A DNA stretch of 15,997 bases from CANHBY01 sp031376995 (GCA_031376995.1 JANMEO010000123.1:1-15997), one strand, 5' to 3'; positions 1 through 8,057 are shown, numbered from the stretch's first letter. Translations and numbers: made by a program. The notes: generated from the letters alone by a model not told the origin.

Positions 1-1077
1 ATCGTCACCATCCTGAACATGCGCGCGCCCGGCATGACGCTGATGAAGATGCCGTTGTTCTGCTGGACCTGGCTGATCACCGCCTACCTGCTGATCGCGG
101 TGATGCCGGTGCTGGCCGGCGCGATCACGATGACCTTGACCGATCGCCATTTCGGCACCAGCTTCTTCAACCCTGCGGGTGGTGGCGACCCGGTGATGTA
201 CCAGCACATCTTCTGGTTCTTCGGCCACCCTGAGGTCTACATCATGATCTTGCCGGCCTTCGGCATCATCAGCGCGATCATCCCGGCCTTCGCTCGCAAG
301 CGCCTGTTCGGCTACACCTCGATGGTCTATGCGACAGGTTCGATTGCCATTTTGAGCTTTATTGTTTGGGCGCACCACATGTTCACTACCGGCATGCCGG
401 TCATGGGCCAGTTGTTTTTCATGTACGCGACGATGCTCATTGCTGTGCCTACAGGCGTCAAAATTTTTAACTGGATTGCCACGATGTGGCGCGGCTCAAT
501 GACCTTTGAGACGCCCATGCTGTGGGCTGTGGGCTTTATTTTTGTGTTCACCATGGGCGGCTTCACTGGCTTGATTCTCTCGGTGGCGCCCATCGACATT
601 CAAGTTCAAGACACCTACTATGTGGTGGCCCATTTCCATTATGTGTTGGTGGCTGGTTCGCTGTATGCGCTGTTTGCTGGGGTCTACTACTGGGGCCCCA
701 AATGGGCGGGCGTGATGATCAGCGAGACCCGCGGCAAAATTCATTTTTGGGGCTCGCTGATTTTCTTCAACATCACCTTTTTTCCAATGCACTTTTTGGG
801 GCTGGCAGGCATGCCCCGGCGTTATGCCGATTACCCCATGCAGTTTGCTGATTTCAACGCCATTGCTTCGGTGGGGGCTTTTGGCTTTGGCTTGATGCAG
901 GTTTACTTCTTCTTGTTTGTTGCTCTGCCTTTGATGCGTGGCAAAGGCGCCCCTGCGCCCCAAAAGCCTTGGGAGGGTGCCGAAGGTCTAGAGTGGGAAA
1001 TCCCCTCTCCGGCACCTTTTCATACGTTTGAAGTGCCGCCCAAACTCAATGCAGCTGCCACTCAAATTGTTCATTAA
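1..1077 (+). CDS. ctaD: Cytochrome c oxidase subunit I, 3' part (5' end outside window)
   Basis: Subunit I of the aa3-type oxidase, the inner-membrane protein that reduces O2 to water and pumps protons. The frame is open from base 1, so the start lies upstream; the visible 358 codons cover roughly the C-terminal two thirds. Heme-copper oxidase signatures are present: GHPEVY at 223-240 (CuB histidine and the cross-linked tyrosine), the two adjacent CuB histidines at 373-378, and HFH at 631-639 (heme a3 and heme a ligands). The C-terminal tail is soluble and ends at TAA 1075-1077. The next gene follows after 17 bp, so an operon is likely. Codon usage is odd: bases 1-330 use only ATC (12) and TTC (10) for Ile and Phe, while 331-600 use mostly ATT (9 of 10) and TTT (6 of 10). 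Identification is firm; the codon shift suggests a mosaic gene. Confidence 0.97.
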   Translation: MVTILNMRAPGMTLMKMPLFCWTWLITAYLLIAVMPVLAGAITMTLTDRHFGTSFFNPAGGGDPVMYQHIFWFFGHPEVYIMILPAFGIISAIIPAFARKRLFGYTSMVYATGSIAILSFIVWAHHMFTTGMPVMGQLFFMYATMLIAVPTGVKIFNWIATMWRGSMTFETPMLWAVGFIFVFTMGGFTGLILSVAPIDIQVQDTYYVVAHFHYVLVAGSLYALFAGVYYWGPKWAGVMISETRGKIHFWGSLIFFNITFFPMHFLGLAGMPRRYADYPMQFADFNAIASVGAFGFGLMQVYFFLFVALPLMRGKGAPAPQKPWEGAEGLEWEIPSPAPFHTFEVPPKLNAAATQIVH

Positions 1078-1094
1078 AGTCAAGGTCTGAGGTC

Positions 1095-1208
1095 ATGCCC
1101 AATCTTGATCCCAAAAACAAAAACCTGCGCCTGGCCCTGGCGCTGGCCAGCGTTGCTGCTTTGTTTTTTATGGGTTTTATCACCCGCGCCTACCTCTTCG
1201 GGATCTAA
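1095..1208 (+). CDS. Cytochrome oxidase small assembly protein (37 aa)
   Basis: A 37-residue protein, MPNLDPKNKNLRLALALASV at the start, with one membrane segment (about residues 12-30) and a short basic C-terminus ending ITRAYLFGI. It lies between ctaD (17-bp gap) and ctaG (5-bp gap), and a GAGG Shine-Dalgarno element sits at 1088-1091, just before the ATG. Burkholderiales oxidase operons commonly carry a protein of this size, position and composition, annotated as a cytochrome oxidase small assembly protein. Its molecular role is not established; a part in oxidase assembly is inferred from position. The composition, ribosome site and tight spacing make it a credible gene despite its size. 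Confidence 0.8.
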   Translation: MPNLDPKNKNLRLALALASVAALFFMGFITRAYLFGI

Positions 1209-1213
1209 CACCC

Positions 1214-1807
1214 ATGGCACTGTCACTGGCCACGCTGGGTCTGCGTCGCGATAACCTGCGCATGTTTGGCAAACTGGGGGTTGTGGTGGCGTTGATGTTC
1301 GCGTTTGGCTACGCCTTGGTCCCTATTTATCGCTCGATATGCGATGCTCTGGGCATCAACGTGTTGTCCTTGTCTGAGCAGCGCACTGGGGTGGCTCAGT
1401 CGCGTTATTCAGGCAACACCCAGGTTGACACCAGCCGCACGATTTTGGTTGAGTTCGACGCCAATGCGCGCGGCGTGTGGGACTTCAAGCCTGCACAGTC
1501 CAGCGTCTCAGTGCATCCCGGTGAGGTGACCACGGTGATGTATCAGTTTCGCAATTCCCAAAACAGGGTCATGGTGGCGCAAGCCATCCCCAGCTACGCA
1601 CCGGCTCAAGCAGCCGCTCATTTTGCCAAGCTCGAGTGCTTTTGTTTTAACGAATACTTGCTGCAGCCCGGTGAAGCGAAAGAATGGCCGGTGATGTTTG
1701 TGATTGACCCCAAGCTGCCCAAAGATGTCAAAACAATCACCTTGTCTTACACCTTTTTTGAGGTGGGCGGCAAGGTGCCGGCGGCGCCATCGGGAACAGG
1801 TTCATGA
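1214..1807 (+). CDS. ctaG: Cytochrome c oxidase assembly protein CtaG/Cox11
   Basis: Membrane-anchored copper chaperone that delivers copper to the CuB centre of subunit I; the soluble domain faces the periplasm. The 197-residue product has one N-terminal membrane anchor (about residues 18-38), the conserved YRxxC segment (Y39-C43), and the copper-binding ECFCF motif with C142 and C144. Length matches the family. It follows the 37-residue protein by 5 bp, and its stop overlaps the start of the next gene in an ATGA (1804-1807), which indicates translational coupling within the operon. The C-terminus is a short Pro/Gly/Ala tail. Nothing is missing, so it is probably functional. Confidence 0.96.
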   Translation: MALSLATLGLRRDNLRMFGKLGVVVALMFAFGYALVPIYRSICDALGINVLSLSEQRTGVAQSRYSGNTQVDTSRTILVEFDANARGVWDFKPAQSSVSVHPGEVTTVMYQFRNSQNRVMVAQAIPSYAPAQAAAHFAKLECFCFNEYLLQPGEAKEWPVMFVIDPKLPKDVKTITLSYTFFEVGGKVPAAPSGTGS

Positions 1808-2049
1808 GTGAGCCAGGCGCCGACCTTCAAGCGGCTGTCCAGCGAAAGGGCTCATTTTGTCAAACCCTCAAGGCCGTGGCGTGGTCATTTTTTGGCGTGC
1901 GAAAAAGTGCTGATTTTGAAAAAGACAGTGCCCAGCTCAACCCCATTCACGTGATCATTGCGGGCCTGCTGGCGGCCCTTGTGTTTGTGGTGAGCTTGGT
2001 GATGTTGGTGAGTTGGATTTTGGACAGCGGCATTGCCAAGGCCAGTTGA
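1804..2049 (+). CDS. DUF2970 small membrane protein
   Basis: An 81-residue protein whose start overlaps the ctaG stop (ATGA). The N-terminal half is soluble, with the segment TLKAVAWSFFGVRKSADFEKD; this core of a tryptophan, paired aromatics, G-R-K and an aromatic-Glu-Lys-Asp run is typical of DUF2970 proteins. One membrane helix follows at about residues 50-73. Genes of this family sit between ctaG and ctaE in many Burkholderiales, which fits the position here. Its function is unknown; a role in biogenesis of the oxidase is inferred only from conserved neighbourhood. Confidence 0.85.
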   Translation: MSEPGADLQAAVQRKGSFCQTLKAVAWSFFGVRKSADFEKDSAQLNPIHVIIAGLLAALVFVVSLVMLVSWILDSGIAKAS

Positions 2050-2091
2050 GTGCATTGGCTTTAAGAATAAACGGTACCAGGAGAGAGAACC

Positions 2092-2976
2092 ATGTCAGCA
2101 GCCATCCCCAAGGGGCAGACCCCTCACTATTTTGTTCCTCCACCTTCGGCCTATCCAGCCTTGGGGGCCTTTGGATTGTTTTTTGTGATTTTGGGCGCTG
2201 GTCAATGGATCAATGGCCATCATTGGGGTGCCTACTCGCTGGCTGCGGGGTTGCTGATTTGGGCCAGCGTCATGTTTGGCTGGTTTGGTGCGGCCATCAG
2301 AGAAAGTGAAGGTGGCCTCTACGGCAAGCGCATTGATCTTTCATTTCGCTGGGCCATGAGCTGGTTCATCTTCTCAGAGGTCATGTTTTTTGCCGCCTTC
2401 TTCGGGGCTTTGTACTGGGCCCGCCTGCACGCTGTGCCCAACTTGGGCAGTCTTGACAATGCCATCCTGTGGCCTAATTTTCAGGCGTTGTGGCCCAGCA
2501 TCCAGCCTGGCCTCACTGCCTCACCGGCAGGCACAGTCGAGGCGTTTCAGACCATTGGCCCGTGGCCTTTGCCCACGATCAATACGGCTTTATTGCTCAC
2601 CTCGGGCGTGACCTTGACGATTGCCCATCATGCATTGATTGCTGGTCAACGTGGCCGCACGATCTTGTTCATGTGGGCCACAGTTGTCTTGGGCGCTGTG
2701 TTTCTTTGTGTTCAGGCCTTTGAGTACATGCATGCTTACAGAGACCTCAACCTCAAGCTCAGCTCCGGAATTTTCGGTTCTACATTTTTTATGCTGACCG
2801 GCTTCCACGGCTTTCATGTCTTCGTTGGCATGCTGATGCTGTTGTTCATCACGTTGCGGCTGCACAAGGGCCACTTTACCCAAGACCGCCATTTTGGATT
2901 TGAGGGCGCTGCGTGGTATTGGCACTTTGTTGACGTCGTGTGGTTGGGATTGTACGTCGTGGTTTATTGGACTTGA
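2092..2976 (+). CDS. ctaE: Cytochrome c oxidase subunit III
   Basis: Membrane subunit III of the aa3 oxidase, which stabilises subunit I and supports sustained proton pumping. The 294-residue product is strongly hydrophobic with about seven membrane segments. Family hallmarks are the SEVMFF segment (residues 95-100), QAFEY (208-212), FHGFHV (238-243), and the C-terminal WYWHFVDVVWL (275-285). An AGGAG ribosome site at 2079-2083 lies 8 nt before the ATG. The C-terminus (VVVYWT) looks natural, so the gene is intact. Its stop codon TGA (2974-2976) is part of the 10-bp sequence duplicated on both sides of a miniature element inserted immediately downstream. It is separated from the SURF1/ctaA part of the locus by about 10.5 kb of unrelated genes. 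Confidence 0.97.
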   Translation: MSAAIPKGQTPHYFVPPPSAYPALGAFGLFFVILGAGQWINGHHWGAYSLAAGLLIWASVMFGWFGAAIRESEGGLYGKRIDLSFRWAMSWFIFSEVMFFAAFFGALYWARLHAVPNLGSLDNAILWPNFQALWPSIQPGLTASPAGTVEAFQTIGPWPLPTINTALLLTSGVTLTIAHHALIAGQRGRTILFMWATVVLGAVFLCVQAFEYMHAYRDLNLKLSSGIFGSTFFMLTGFHGFHVFVGMLMLLFITLRLHKGHFTQDRHFGFEGAAWYWHFVDVVWLGLYVVVYWT

Positions 2977-2983
2977 TGGGGGA

Positions 2984-3197
<214 letters not shown>

Positions 3198-3269
3198 TGA
3201 TGGGGGACTTGATGGGGCGCTGCCCCGAAAATTAAGTCGGTTCATGCGGGTTAACCGCAGGGGCACCCA

Positions 3270-5588
3270 TCAACGGAGATGACGATGCAGGCCCTTGCTG
3301 CGCAGGAAATCCCTTGTCAGTGGGCCTTTGATCTCGCGCGCGATTTCCGCTTGGACCACGGGCCCCAGGGTGCGTTGTGCGTCGGGGTCATTGTCAAGCC
3401 CGATTTCTTGCAACCGAGCCTGTAAGCGAGTTGAGAATTCTTCGTCCATGGCGTCAATGAGTTGCTCCTGAGCTTGCTCATACTGCACGGGTATCTGGCG
3501 TTGCAGCACGGCCTGCCAGGGGCTCCAATCGTTTGCCAAAAAGTCAGCAAAGCCCTTACGTTCGGCAGCAATCACGCGGTTGTAAGCTTGCTTCAGATGT
3601 TCGGGCCTGATCTCGGCCCTGCTGGGGTGATGCATGTCGGCGGTGTCCAGCGGCAAGGCCAAGCGTTTACGAAGCAGCACCTGGAAGCCCAGGTAGACCT
3701 CAATTTCGTCCACGCCAGGTCGGGAGGCGGCATGCTTGCGGGCGATGGTTTCGAGTTGGCCCAGACGGAACATGCTGCGGGCCAGCGTCAGCAACTCGGG
3801 CAAGCGCTGGTCGTAGTCTGCGTTGGACACGTCTGAGGCCAGCCGCAGCTGGCGCATGTCATTGAAGGCGTGGAAAATGCGGTCGCCACAACTGGCCGTA
3901 GCACCAACGCTCATCGTGAAGGTGTCGCTGCGCAGCTGGGAGTTGGTTTCCAGGTGATGCAGCCACTCGCTCACGCTGTTGCGAAAGGGTGAGGTATTGG
4001 CGTTGACGGTGGTGCTTAGGCGGGCAAGGAAAATGGAAAACGCAGTGGCGTTGGGCTCTGCACAAAACTCTTGCCATCGGCCAGGTGTGGGCGCGATGCT
4101 GCTCTGCGGCTCGGGCCTCCAGACCGAGACTGCGGCAGCGAGTCCAGTCCATGGAGCAGCCCGCACCGCTGGTACCACGGGCACCGCTTGAACCGCAGGT
4201 TGCCGATCTGCCTGGGCTTGGACCTGCGGCATTCGATCCAAGACCATATTGATGAGTAGCCTGTCACTTATGGGGTGACCCGCTCCAGCGGCGGTGCGCC
4301 GAATGTCCAAAAGTCCAGCCGCAGTTTCAGGATCAAGCTGTGACAGGACATCATTGACTACGTTTTGAGTTCCGATGTCAGCGGGCGCGGGCGGTTCATG
4401 AGCTCTCGCGGGGGCTGAGGGCTGGGTAACAGGTACTTCGGGCCCGAAAAATCTGCCTCGATCTTGTTCGTTGAGGGTGAATCTCGGGCCGCGGTAGGTG
4501 GGGCTATTTTGAAGTTGCTCTAAGCGTTCGAGGGTCTGGGGTGAAAGAGGGTTGTTGCACAAGTCAATGGTGGCCGAGGGGCCCATTCTGATCAGGGTAT
4601 TGAGGCTGTCCTCGGAAATGGTCATCAATCTGTTGCCGTCGGCCCGTAGCCGTTGCAGATTGGGTGGAAGCTCATCCGGTAGCCTGCTCTGGCCGGTATG
4701 ACTGATATCGAGGCTGAGTAGCTGTCTGGGTAAATGATTGATCGGGGCTGTCAGCGGGTTGTTGCTGAGAATCAGTTCTTGAAGGTTTGAGGGCAGATCG
4801 TGTGGAACTGAATCTAAATTGTGATCCGATAAACAAAGGCCGATGACCTCGAAGTTGATTGTTGGGCCTTGGTATTCGGGGCTGTTTTGGAGCTGCTCTA
4901 AACGCTCGATTGTCTCAGGCGACAGGGGGTTGTAGTCTAGATCGACGCTACAAAATCGGGGCAGGCGGGCCAGGCAATCGATAGCCTCTGGGGAAATATC
5001 AACGAGGTGATTGTTGCTGAGGTCCAGCGTGTTGAGACGGCTCGGCAGGCGGTCGGGTACTGAGACCAATCGGTTGCCACCGGCTAGCAGCATGCGCAAC
5101 TGACTGGGCAAGCTATTCGTCAAGTCTGTGAGCTGGTTTCCTTCAACCATCAGATCCTGAATGTCTGAAGGCAAGTCGCTGGGGAGGGAGCTCAATCGGT
5201 TGTTCCCCATCACCAGATAGATCGCCCTAGGTGGAAGTGCCGGGGGTACGCTCACGATCTGCGTATTAGTGAGGTTGAGGTAGATCTGGTCTGGCCTGCG
5301 TCGGGATCGGGCTTCTACAAAACGCCCACGAAGACGTTCACGATCTTCATCATTCAAGGGCTGTTCCATGATCCAATCTTCAACCTCCAACTGCCATGGC
5401 GGCGTGAGACGCCTGAACAGGTGAGCCCAATGACGGCGGTTTGGGGCGGCGGCCGGCTCCTGTGGGCGGTGGTTTTCTCCCCGCCTCAATCTGGGCTGAG
5501 CATGATTGGGTGCTGTGGTTTGGGGATCACCTTGGTGGGCCGCTGGGTGCGCATGATGGGTGCGGTTTGAATTGATTCGGAACGGCAT
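3270..5588 (-). CDS. LRR-NEL E3 ubiquitin ligase, candidate type III effector (paralogue 1, 772 aa)
   Basis: Member of the bacterial novel E3 ligase family (IpaH, SspH, SlrP), secreted proteins that transfer ubiquitin through a cysteine onto eukaryotic host targets. Residues 1-60 are polar and Pro/His/Arg-rich with no signal peptide, consistent with type III export. A short helical region with WQ..VEDWIM follows (65-90). LRRs of about 21 residues with the LPxxLPxxLxxL pattern span 101-213, ended by a cap with NPLSPET and a YQGP motif (214-250); further LRRs (251-339) are closed by a second cap (340-372). A Pro/Ala linker with a helical insert (379-480) precedes the NEL domain (481-772), which keeps CGD with the predicted catalytic C567 and acidic D569, FRLGQLETIA and VDEIEVYLGF. 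ATG 5588 is chosen for N-terminal agreement with the paralogue; AAGG lies upstream. Family assignment is strong; secretion and targets are inferred. Confidence 0.92.
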   Translation of the reverse strand: MPFRINSNRTHHAHPAAHQGDPQTTAPNHAQPRLRRGENHRPQEPAAAPNRRHWAHLFRRLTPPWQLEVEDWIMEQPLNDEDRERLRGRFVEARSRRRPDQIYLNLTNTQIVSVPPALPPRAIYLVMGNNRLSSLPSDLPSDIQDLMVEGNQLTDLTNSLPSQLRMLLAGGNRLVSVPDRLPSRLNTLDLSNNHLVDISPEAIDCLARLPRFCSVDLDYNPLSPETIERLEQLQNSPEYQGPTINFEVIGLCLSDHNLDSVPHDLPSNLQELILSNNPLTAPINHLPRQLLSLDISHTGQSRLPDELPPNLQRLRADGNRLMTISEDSLNTLIRMGPSATIDLCNNPLSPQTLERLEQLQNSPTYRGPRFTLNEQDRGRFFGPEVPVTQPSAPARAHEPPAPADIGTQNVVNDVLSQLDPETAAGLLDIRRTAAGAGHPISDRLLINMVLDRMPQVQAQADRQPAVQAVPVVPAVRAAPWTGLAAAVSVWRPEPQSSIAPTPGRWQEFCAEPNATAFSIFLARLSTTVNANTSPFRNSVSEWLHHLETNSQLRSDTFTMSVGATASCGDRIFHAFNDMRQLRLASDVSNADYDQRLPELLTLARSMFRLGQLETIARKHAASRPGVDEIEVYLGFQVLLRKRLALPLDTADMHHPSRAEIRPEHLKQAYNRVIAAERKGFADFLANDWSPWQAVLQRQIPVQYEQAQEQLIDAMDEEFSTRLQARLQEIGLDNDPDAQRTLGPVVQAEIAREIKGPLTRDFLRSKGLHRHLR

Positions 5589-5608
5589 TCGGCCTTGAAG
5601 GGTGGTGC

Positions 5609-5648
5609 TACAAGGCGTAGATTGTAAATTCAGGACACTGGGCGTCAG
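5609..5648 (-). promoter_or_regulatory. Conserved upstream block and possible promoter of NEL paralogue 1
   Basis: The 26 bp at 5609-5634 match 8078-8103 at 22 of 26 positions, and both blocks begin exactly 20 bp upstream of the respective start codon. On the - strand, TACAAT (5621-5626) resembles a -10 box and CTGACG (5643-5648) a weak -35 box with a 16-bp spacer. In the second copy these elements are poorer (TCCAAT, shorter spacer), so a standard sigma-70 promoter is uncertain. I did not find the paired TTCG boxes of HrpB/HrpX-controlled promoters. Confidence 0.3.
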
Positions 5649-5664
5649 TGGGATTGATCGGGCA

Positions 5665-5689
5665 CAGCATCTTCAGTTTCGAGGGGTGT
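5665..5689 (+). repeat. 25-bp direct repeat, copy 1
   Basis: Matches 13493-13517 at 23 of 25 positions in the same orientation (core CAGCATCTTCAGTT, then CGAGGGGT). This copy lies 77 bp upstream of the paralogue 1 start; the other lies just after the stop of the 1515-residue gene. The last 11 bases of a related form, GAGGGGTATAG, also occur at 8115-8125 upstream of paralogue 2. Its nature is unknown; it may be a dispersed genomic repeat or a recombination scar. Confidence 0.65.
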
Positions 5690-5996
5690 CGCACTCCGAC
5701 TTAGTGAATTTGAAGGGTTGGGGTCTTGCTGCAGTAATGGCGAAGTGCGCCAGTCCTCGACTCTACTTAAAGTTCCCTTCTTTTTTTGAGCAGCACCCGG
5801 CCAGCAACGACGAGGCACCATTTCATTTAGGGAGGTTGTTTTGCTCACGTTCCTGAGTGCAGAGTGCTGAATTCTGAGTGCAGGGATGGGTCTCAGAGCC
5901 CATCTCCATGCCAAGTGGCGCATGATTCACAGCGACTGCCACAGGCTCGCTCCCACCCAATTGAGTCAGTTCATGCAGTTTGGCCGCAAGGCCCCA

Positions 5997-8057
5997 TCAA
6001 CAGAGATGATCAAGAAGGTCATTGCTGCGCAGGAATGTCTGCGTGAGTGGGCCTTTGATCTCACGGGCTATTTCCGCTTGGACCACAGGCCCCATGGTGC
6101 GTTGCGAGTCGGGGTCATTTTCGAGCTCGATTTTTTGCAAACGATTCTTTAGGCGAGTCGAGAATTCTTTGTCCATGGCGACCTTGAGTTGCTCCTGGGC
6201 TTGCTCATACTCTATAGGCACCTGACGTTGCAGCACGGCCTGCCAGGGGCGCCAATCGTTGGCTAAAAAGTCAGCAAAGCCCTTACCCTCGGCTGCGATC
6301 ACGCGGTTGTAAGCTCGCTCCAAATGTTGGGGCGTGATGTTGGCCAGGCTGGGGTAATGCATGTGGGTGGTGTCCAGTGGCAGGGCCAAGCGCTCACGCA
6401 GCATCACCTGAAAGCCCAGATAGACCTCTATCTCGTCCACGCCAGGTCGGGCAGCCGCATGCTCGCGGGCGATGGTTTCCAGCTGGCCCAGGCGGAACAT
6501 GCTGCGTGCCAGTGTCAGCAACTCGGGCAAGCGCTGGTCGTAGTCCCCGTTGGAGACGTCTGAGGCCAGCCGCAGCTGGCGCATGTCATTGAAGGCGTGG
6601 AAAATGCGATCGCGACAACTGGCGGTAGCACTCTCGCTCAACGTGAAGGTCTCGCTGCGCAGCTGGGGATTGGTTTCCAGGTGATGCAGCCACTCGCTGA
6701 CGCTGTTGCGAAATGGGGGGTGATTGGCGCTGACTGTGGTGCGCAGGCGGGTCAGAAAATAGGAAAACGCAGATGCGTTAGGCTCTGCAGAAAATTCTTG
6801 CCATTGGCCAGGTGTAGGTGCGATGTCGCTGGGCGACTCCGGCCTCCAGACCGAGACTGCGGCAGCGAGCCCAGTCAAGAGGGCAGGCTGGGCTGCACGT
6901 TCTTCGGTCCACCAGGGGCTGAATCGGCCGTGTTGGTGGAGGTGGATTCTTGGGCCGCGGTATGCGGGGCTAGTTTGAAGTTGCTCTAAACGTTCGAGGG
7001 TCCGAGTTGAAAGAGGGTTGTCGCGCAAGTCTACGGTGGCCTCGGGGCCCATTCTGATCAGCATATCGATGCTGTCCTGGGAAATGTCGATGAAGCCGTT
7101 ATCACAGGCCTCAAGGTGTTGCAGCCTTGGTGGCAGCTCGTCGGGTAGCCTGCTCTGGTCGGTATTCGAGATAAAGAGGCGACGCAGCTGTCTGGGTAAA
7201 TTGTTGATCGGGGTTGTCAGAGGGTTGTGCCTAAGGTCCAGATCTTGAAGGTGTGAGGGCAGATCGTCTGGAACAGACTCTAAATCGGAGGCCGCTAAAC
7301 TGAGGCCGATTCTGTTGATGATGATGCTTGGGCCTTGGTATCCGGGGCTGTTTTGGAGCTGAACGAAGCGCTCGATGGTTTCTGGCGACAGGGGGTTGAA
7401 GTCCAGATCGACCGTGCAAGATCGAGGCAGACGGGCCAGGGCATCGATGGCCTCTGGGGAAATATCAACGAGGTGGTTGCCGCTAAGTTCCAGCGTTCGC
7501 AGGTTGGTGGGCCACTGGTTGGGTAGTGTGACCAATCGGTTGCTGGCGGCGAGCAAGATGCCCAGCCGACTGGGCAGGCTATTTGGCAAGTCTTTGAGCT
7601 GATTAGAGCGCACCATGATGCCTTCAATGTCTGAGGGCAAGTTGCTGGGGAGGCACTTCAATCGGTTGTTCATTAAATTTAGATCGTACACCCTGGGTGG
7701 AAGTGACGGGGGTGCGCTCAAGATCTGCATTCCACTGAGATTGAGGGCGATCCGCTCTGGTCCTCGTCGGGATGTTGCTGGGGCAAAACGTGCACGAAGA
7801 CGTTCACGAGCTTCGTCATTCAATGGCTGCGCCATGATCCACTCTTTAACTTCCGACTGCCACGTCGACCTGAGATGACTGAATGCTTGACACCAAGGGC
7901 GGCGGCTAGGGGCTGCGTCAGGCATGCGCTGTGGGCGGTGGTCGTCTCCCCTGTCCAATCTGTGTCCTGTGATGTGGGCTGCTGGGGAGTCGAGATCAGC
8001 CTGGTTGGCCGTTGGGTGCAGTTGGCTGGTTCGGTTTGAAATGAATCGTAACGGCAT
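5997..8057 (-). CDS. LRR-NEL E3 ubiquitin ligase, candidate type III effector (paralogue 2, 686 aa)
   Basis: Paralogue of the 772-residue neighbour, with the same layout: polar N-terminus without a signal peptide (1-60), helical segment with WIMAQPLND (73-81), LRRs (about 102-214), a first cap with NPLSPET and YQGP (215-251), further LRRs (252-340), a second cap (341-373), a short linker (374-394) and the NEL domain (395-686). The predicted catalytic cysteine is C481 in CRDR with D483; FRLGQLETIA and VDEIEVYLGF are conserved. By hand alignment, the NEL domains match at about 238 of 292 positions without gaps, but the LRR regions only at about 178 of 270. The 86-residue linker insert of paralogue 1 is absent. 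ATG 8057 aligns with the paralogue start; no good Shine-Dalgarno element is visible. Probably an active ligase with a different target; secretion is inferred. Confidence 0.92.
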   Translation of the reverse strand: MPLRFISNRTSQLHPTANQADLDSPAAHITGHRLDRGDDHRPQRMPDAAPSRRPWCQAFSHLRSTWQSEVKEWIMAQPLNDEARERLRARFAPATSRRGPERIALNLSGMQILSAPPSLPPRVYDLNLMNNRLKCLPSNLPSDIEGIMVRSNQLKDLPNSLPSRLGILLAASNRLVTLPNQWPTNLRTLELSGNHLVDISPEAIDALARLPRSCTVDLDFNPLSPETIERFVQLQNSPGYQGPSIIINRIGLSLAASDLESVPDDLPSHLQDLDLRHNPLTTPINNLPRQLRRLFISNTDQSRLPDELPPRLQHLEACDNGFIDISQDSIDMLIRMGPEATVDLRDNPLSTRTLERLEQLQTSPAYRGPRIHLHQHGRFSPWWTEERAAQPALLTGLAAAVSVWRPESPSDIAPTPGQWQEFSAEPNASAFSYFLTRLRTTVSANHPPFRNSVSEWLHHLETNPQLRSETFTLSESATASCRDRIFHAFNDMRQLRLASDVSNGDYDQRLPELLTLARSMFRLGQLETIAREHAAARPGVDEIEVYLGFQVMLRERLALPLDTTHMHYPSLANITPQHLERAYNRVIAAEGKGFADFLANDWRPWQAVLQRQVPIEYEQAQEQLKVAMDKEFSTRLKNRLQKIELENDPDSQRTMGPVVQAEIAREIKGPLTQTFLRSNDLLDHLC

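Larger units (their letters stand above)
5589..5996. other. Intergenic region between the two NEL genes
   Basis: 408 bp with no convincing gene. The right end (5959-5996) and left end (5589-5634) belong to the duplicated segments. The middle holds a copy of a 25-bp direct repeat (5665-5689), a T-run on the + strand (5784-5790) and a short direct repeat CTGAGTGCAG at 5853-5862 and 5874-5883. A 92-codon frame on the - strand (5645-5923) has no recognisable features. The promoter of paralogue 1 should lie here. No clear intrinsic terminator for paralogue 2 was seen. Confidence 0.6.

Noticed and set aside
3214..3259. Intrinsic terminator downstream of paralogue 1 (GGGGC/GCCCC and TGCGG/CCGCA hairpins)
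   Set aside because: The stems are short and no T-run follows on either strand.
5645..5923. 92-codon - strand frame between the two NEL genes
   Set aside because: Composition is low-complexity and it runs through the 25-bp repeat and short direct repeats; no motif or ribosome site.
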